Part shown: positions 43,005-46,447 of the stretch, piece after piece
How positions within the stretch are numbered: position 1 is the first letter of the stretch
Layout of the letters: every line of letters begins with the position of its first letter
Assembly: GCA_017557535.1 (NCBI GenBank)
Contig: JAFYYM010000093.1
Span: 1 to 46,447 of the forward strand
Length of the DNA: 46,447 bases
Direction of reading: 5' to 3'
Origin: Bacteroidales bacterium
GTDB taxonomy: Bacteria; Bacteroidota; Bacteroidia; Bacteroidales; UBA932
Notes under the pieces: model-generated
The model's input: the letters and a program-made list of their open reading frames with translations, nothing else
What the model was told of the DNA's origin: nothing
Database searches by the model: none
Made by a program: the position numbers and the translations under genes

Positions 43005-43058
43005 AAAGTGTAAAGAAAGTGTAAAGACCTTTACACTTTTACATTATACTTTACACTT
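43005..43058. repeat. Four-copy AAGTGTAAAG array (two direct, two inverted)
   Basis: AAAGTGTAAAG occurs twice in tandem (43005-43015 and 43016-43026), and CTTTACACTT, the complement of the core, at 43029-43038 and 43049-43058. The middle two form a perfect 10-bp stem with a two-base loop. The last copy abuts the stop codon of the permease at 43059. It could be an operator for the downstream permease or a terminator. Confidence 0.65.
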
Positions 43059-43127
43059 CTATTCCTTTTTCAGTTCGGTGGCGGGGTTGGTGCGGGCGGC
43101 CTTGAGGGTCTGCCAGAGGACGGCGAG
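43059..43127 (-). repeat. 69-bp near-identical 3' end shared by two permease genes (copy 1)
   Basis: 67 of 69 positions are identical to 46018-46086, including synonymous positions and the stop codon. The rest of the two genes is only moderately similar, so recent gene conversion or strong constraint is likely. Confidence 0.75.
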
Positions 43128-45371
43128 GAAGGAGATCACAAGGGCGATCAGGGCTCCAGTGACGAACACCCAGCCATAGCCATCTATCCTGTACCAGAAC
43201 TGCCTCAGGTAGCGCTCGGCGAGGTAGATGGCGATCGGCACCCCGATCAGGATAGCCACTCCGACAAGGATCAGGTATTCAGAGACTGCCCTGCGGGTCT
43301 CAGAGGCGATCGTTCCGCCAAAGACCTTGCGCACGGCGATGTCTCTGGTCTGCATCCCGGCGTAGTAGGCGCTCATAGCCACCAGTCCGAGAAGTGAGAT
43401 CAAAGCCGCGAGCAGCATGAACAACTCTATCATGCTGATGAAGTTCCGCGTCTTCTCCAAGGTCTTTTCAATCAGTTCAGGAATATATCCGTAAACCTTT
43501 TCGCCATAATCCTCGTCTCCCGTGATCCTAAGGCTCTCCTGGCGGCCGATCTCCTTCAATTCAGCCCTGATTTCCCGATCGAACCGGTTAAGTTCAAGCA
43601 CAACAGAAGTCCCACTGCCTTCCATGTCTCCGACAGAGACCATACCGACTTGGTTACCATTGATTTCCGAGGGACCTTTAAGGGCGAAATCCTTGATTAT
43701 TCCGGCGATTTCCGTCTCGCCCCATATCGTTTTGACAAAGTTGGGCGCAGTCGGGTTCTTCTCGTCAAAAGAGAACACATTCGCAGCGGTTTCGGTAAGC
43801 CATAAGCCACTCTTTTGGGGAAGATTAAAATCCTTCAAAACCTCAAAACCGAACATTTCGAAAGCAGCCTCATCACATCGCAGTATTCTGACATCGACTT
43901 TCTTCCCCTCAACGGTTGTTCCAACACTCATATTACCGTTACCGGGGTATCCTTCGGCCCGGCCAATCCTGTTCACGTAGGGTTTGACGGCCAAGGCATC
44001 CATTCCCACAGTACCGCTGGAGAGGAAGTACATATTATCCACATTGGCTCCTATAGGCATATTCATAAGGTGGTTGTACTGCAACTCCATCACGAGAGCC
44101 ATGGAGATTAGCGCCACCGTGATGACATTCTGGATGATTATGAATATTTTCGAGAACACCGATTTTGTCTGGCGCCGCTGCTCGCCTTTTATGATGGAGA
44201 CCGGATCGTGTTTCAGAGTCATCCATGCCGGGATCAGTCCGGAGATTAGCCCGATCAGAATAGCCAGCAAGGCATAAACCGCAAGATACCAGGGCGAGAA
44301 CGCCACCTTAAGTCCGATGTCCCCTGCCAAGTACCTGTTAAATGTCGGTTCCATGGCTTTGGCCAGGATCATAGCCAGGGTGAGACATACGGCCACGAAT
44401 AGGATTGCTTCAGAAACATATCTCCACAACACCTTGCCTTTGGACTCTCCGAGAGTTGATCTGATGGCCATCTCCTTGGCTCTCTTTCCGGCAAGGGCAA
44501 CACTAAGGTTGATGTAGTTGAACAGGGCTGAGACCAGAAGCAGGATCCCAACCGCTATCAGCACATAGACAAGTGTCGGATTGCCTTTTTTCAGCGAGTT
44601 GCTCGTGAATTCCGAAAAATATAACTCCTTGAAGGGGACTGTCAAACTACGTTCTGGTTTGTTTATCTTGTAAAATGACTCAGCGAATTCCTTATTGAAC
44701 AGAGTATCGATAAGGGGTCTTACTGCCTGTAAGTCAGTCCCTTCTCTAAACTGGACAAGCACAAGGTCAACTGGAAAGATAAACGGGGATGTGCTTGGCG
44801 CGTCTTTCTCATCGAAGCCCCGGTAGATGTCATTCTCTTTTAGGATCGAGTTTCCGGAGATTCTGACAATACCTCCGATCAAGCAAGTGTCTTTCCTTAA
44901 AATGATTGTCTTACCGACCGGATCCATGTCCGGAGACAGTTTCCGCGCGAAAGTTTCCCCAAGAATGACTTGGTTCCTGTCTTTCAGCACCTCTTCCGAT
45001 CCCGAGATGAACTTCTGGGGCAGGAACTCGAAGATCTCCGGATCCACATCGCAGATGTCCAGATAGCCTGGAATCTTATTGCCATTAAAATAGGCATTGG
45101 TGCCATAGCAACTTATCCTTCCGCCCTTCTCAAACTCAGGGATCCTGTCCTGAACCATCGACAACTGTCCTGGATAAGCGGAAAGGTATTTATCTCCCGC
45201 TCCGGACAGGGCGCATATCCTCTTATAGTCAGGAGCTTCCCTCGTGATCTCGAATTGCTGCCAAGTGTAACAGGCGATAATAACCACAAAGGCGAGGCTC
45301 ACGATGAGCCCGGCTGCCTCGATGGCAGTATACATTTTGTTCCTGCTTAAGAACTTCAGGTAACTTCTCAT
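43059..45371 (-). CDS. FtsX/MacB-like ABC transporter permease
   Basis: A 770-aa permease related to the flanking ones. The N-terminus LSRNKMYTAIEAAGLIVSLAFVVIIACYTW is the first span. The periplasmic domain and two FtsX modules follow, with RAKEMAIRSTLGESKGK and MQTRDIAVRKVFGGTI coupling segments and a C-terminal LWQTLKAARTNPATELKKE. That 3' end is almost identical in DNA to the permease at 46018. Transcribed with the other permeases from right to left; the ORF6N gene lies opposite to it. Confidence 0.84.
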   Translation of the reverse strand: MRSYLKFLSRNKMYTAIEAAGLIVSLAFVVIIACYTWQQFEITREAPDYKRICALSGAGDKYLSAYPGQLSMVQDRIPEFEKGGRISCYGTNAYFNGNKIPGYLDICDVDPEIFEFLPQKFISGSEEVLKDRNQVILGETFARKLSPDMDPVGKTIILRKDTCLIGGIVRISGNSILKENDIYRGFDEKDAPSTSPFIFPVDLVLVQFREGTDLQAVRPLIDTLFNKEFAESFYKINKPERSLTVPFKELYFSEFTSNSLKKGNPTLVYVLIAVGILLLVSALFNYINLSVALAGKRAKEMAIRSTLGESKGKVLWRYVSEAILFVAVCLTLAMILAKAMEPTFNRYLAGDIGLKVAFSPWYLAVYALLAILIGLISGLIPAWMTLKHDPVSIIKGEQRRQTKSVFSKIFIIIQNVITVALISMALVMELQYNHLMNMPIGANVDNMYFLSSGTVGMDALAVKPYVNRIGRAEGYPGNGNMSVGTTVEGKKVDVRILRCDEAAFEMFGFEVLKDFNLPQKSGLWLTETAANVFSFDEKNPTAPNFVKTIWGETEIAGIIKDFALKGPSEINGNQVGMVSVGDMEGSGTSVVLELNRFDREIRAELKEIGRQESLRITGDEDYGEKVYGYIPELIEKTLEKTRNFISMIELFMLLAALISLLGLVAMSAYYAGMQTRDIAVRKVFGGTIASETRRAVSEYLILVGVAILIGVPIAIYLAERYLRQFWYRIDGYGWVFVTGALIALVISFLAVLWQTLKAARTNPATELKKE

Positions 45372-45372
45372 T

Positions 45373-45396
45373 TTTGACGGGATTACGCTATCTTTG
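45373..45396 (+). promoter_or_regulatory. Possible ORF6N promoter
   Basis: TTTGAC at 45373-45378 precedes TATCTTTG at 45389-45396 by about 12 bases. The -7 box is a perfect match; the -33 spacing is too short by the usual rule. The ATG follows 27 bases later. Confidence 0.4.
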
Positions 45397-45423
45397 TAGT
45401 GTTATTATCTAAACTGTTTGATT

Positions 45424-45990
45424 ATGAAAGACGAATTAATTCTTGTTCAAGACCTTATCCACGAAATCCGTGGAAAAAAGGTGATGCTGGACTTCGATCT
45501 GGCAAGGTTGTACCAAGTGGAAACTAAAGTACTGAACCAAGCTGTTAAGAGGAACATCAAGAGATTTCCTCCTGATTTTATGTTCCAATTGACCGTTGAA
45601 GAATACCAAGCCATCCGGTCACAAATTGTGACCGGATTGAAACGAAACACCTCCGCTCCGCCTTTCGCTTTCACCGAGCAAGGCGTGGCGATGCTTTCAG
45701 GATTGTTGAAGAGCGATGTTGCCATTGCTGCCAACATCGCCATCATGCGTGCGTTCGTCCGAGTTCGAGAGTACTTGCTTGCGGCTTCATCGGTCTCTTT
45801 GGAACTAAGGGAGCTCAGGGCTAGAGTTGACCTACTGAAACAAGAGCAGGAAGAAAATCTGGAAGCCATGAACGACCTGTCCGAAGATCTAAGACAAGAC
45901 ATTGACAACCTATACTTGGCAATAGGCGAGCTTTCCTCAAAGATTGAGGAGAAGAAGAATGAGCCAAGGCCACGTATAGGTTTCAAATAA
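45424..45990 (+). CDS. ORF6N domain protein
   Basis: A 188-aa protein of the ORF6N family, a DNA-binding domain common in phage antirepressors but also present in many Bacteroidota chromosomes. The N-domain (about 8-95) has GKKVMLDFDLARLYQVETKVLNQAVKRN and PPFAFTEQGVAMLSGLL; the C-terminal half (about 118-175) is a coiled coil. It faces the permeases and separates the 43059 gene from the 46018 gene. No phage genes are nearby, so it is a resident copy or a lone insertion. Its role is unknown. Confidence 0.85.
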   Translation: MKDELILVQDLIHEIRGKKVMLDFDLARLYQVETKVLNQAVKRNIKRFPPDFMFQLTVEEYQAIRSQIVTGLKRNTSAPPFAFTEQGVAMLSGLLKSDVAIAANIAIMRAFVRVREYLLAASSVSLELRELRARVDLLKQEQEENLEAMNDLSEDLRQDIDNLYLAIGELSSKIEEKKNEPRPRIGFK

Positions 45991-46019
45991 TATGTCATTC
46001 TGAGCGTCGCAAATAATCT
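45991..46019 (-). repeat. Short repeat G at the end of a permease gene
   Basis: Read on the minus strand it begins AGATTATTTGCG and ends CAGAATGACATA, matching repeats E and F. It fills the gap between the ORF6N stop and the permease stop, whose last two bases are in the repeat. Confidence 0.5.
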
Positions 46020-46086
46020 ATTCCTTTTTCAGTTCGGTGGCGGGGTTGGTGCGGGCGGCCTTGAGAGTCTGCCAGAGGACGGAGAG
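46018..46086 (-). repeat. 69-bp near-identical 3' end shared by two permease genes (copy 2)
   Basis: Differs from 43059-43127 at two positions only. It encodes the end LWQTLKAARTNPATELKKE of the permease. Confidence 0.75.
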
Positions 46087-46447
46087 CAGGGCGATGATGG
46101 CCGCGGCGATGACCGCGACAATGAAGACCCATCCATAGCCGGAAATCCTGTAGGAATATTGCTCCAGCAGCTTCCCGGCAAGCCAGACTGATATCGGCAC
46201 AGCGATAACAGTGGCGATCGCCATCAATATAAGATATTCAAAGACAGTCTTCTTGACCTCTCCCTCCACGGTGCTGCCGAACACCTTACGTACAGCGATG
46301 TCACGGGAGTTCTCGTCGGCATAATAGCCGCTCATCGCAATCAGGCCAAGAGCCGAAAGAAGCAGGCTCAGCAGCATGAACAGCCTGACCAGCGACAGCC
46401 TGTCCCTCACTTCTGAAAGCTGCTCTGAGATGATCGAAGGAATGTAA
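46018..46447 (-). CDS. FtsX-like permease (C-terminal part, cut by window edge)
   Basis: The reading frame stays open to the window edge, giving 142 residues beginning YIPSIISEQLSEVRDRL and ending ELKKE. A GTG at 46410 is internal and not the start. The sequence matches the C-terminal FtsX module of the 43059 permease ([47 protein letters not shown]), with three membrane spans. Its 5' part and perhaps an ATPase lie outside the window. Confidence 0.88.
   Translation of the reverse strand, partial: YIPSIISEQLSEVRDRLSLVRLFMLLSLLLSALGLIAMSGYYADENSRDIAVRKVFGSTVEGEVKKTVFEYLILMAIATVIAVPISVWLAGKLLEQYSYRISGYGWVFIVAVIAAAIIALLSVLWQTLKAARTNPATELKKE

Noticed and set aside
43005-43058. CRISPR-like array
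   Set aside because: Units are 10-11 bases with no spacers and mixed orientation, and no cas genes are in the window.
45424-45990. ORF6N gene as evidence for a prophage
   Set aside because: No integrase, capsid, terminase or attachment-site repeats are present; such genes occur alone in Bacteroidota chromosomes.

Overview
The window looks like about 46 kb of chromosome from a gut-type Bacteroidales bacterium (phylum Bacteroidota) with roughly balanced GC. The phylum call rests on several things: intergenic promoters of the TTG-N19-TAnnTTTG type; secreted glycan- and peptide-degrading enzymes (GH2, GH51, sialate O-acetylesterase, DPP4); a lipoprotein-anchored TPR regulator with a cytoplasmic HTH; FtsX-type permease clusters; and the SPFH plus ribbon-helix-helix gene pair. 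The genus cannot be fixed from the sequence alone.

Layout. 1-154: start of rpsL (minus, cut by the edge), sharing a spacer with a secreted GH2 glycosidase (302-2809), followed by dipeptidyl peptidase IV. 5431-10779: a minus-strand run of a ThiL-like protein, a membrane-spanning TPR/HTH regulator, a two-domain SGNH esterase and an alkyltransferase. 10857-12991: a secreted EEP-fold phosphatase/nuclease and a class C beta-lactamase-fold hydrolase. 13001-19102: hemW with a coiled-coil membrane protein, small conserved proteins, and an M16 protein without its zinc motif. 19216-22229: a TPR protein coupled to a U32-family protein. 22461-28004 (minus): a lipoprotein, then the envelope operon PBP1A-ddl-prmC. 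28111-31686: topA, an Lrp-type regulator, ispD. 31751-38951: the rod-shape operon mreB-mreC-mreD-PBP2-rodA with tightly overlapping genes, followed 11 bases later by a secreted GH51 arabinofuranosidase. 38959-40475: a TSCPD protein and the SPFH/RHH pair. 40559-46447: three minus-strand FtsX-like permeases (the last cut by the edge) and one opposing ORF6N gene.

The most unusual content is a set of palindromic elements sitting inside reading frames without breaking them. An 85-bp element occurs in the GH2 gene and again in the U32 gene with matched (compensatory) changes in its stem, and a worn reverse-orientation copy lies in the same U32 gene. A different 133-bp palindrome sits inside hemW. 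A third, shorter family occurs in frame in the U32 gene and also between convergent genes at the stop codons of two permeases. Together they resemble the protein-coding palindromic elements known from Rickettsia, here in a Bacteroidota genome.

Functionally most of the window is cell envelope: peptidoglycan synthesis and shape (ddl, PBP1A, PBP2, RodA, MreBCD), outer polymer degradation, and export-type permeases. Housekeeping genes (rpsL, topA, prmC, ispD, hemW) are interspersed. Two tandem 11-bp-period repeat sets (39336-39355 and 43005-43058) look like operators.
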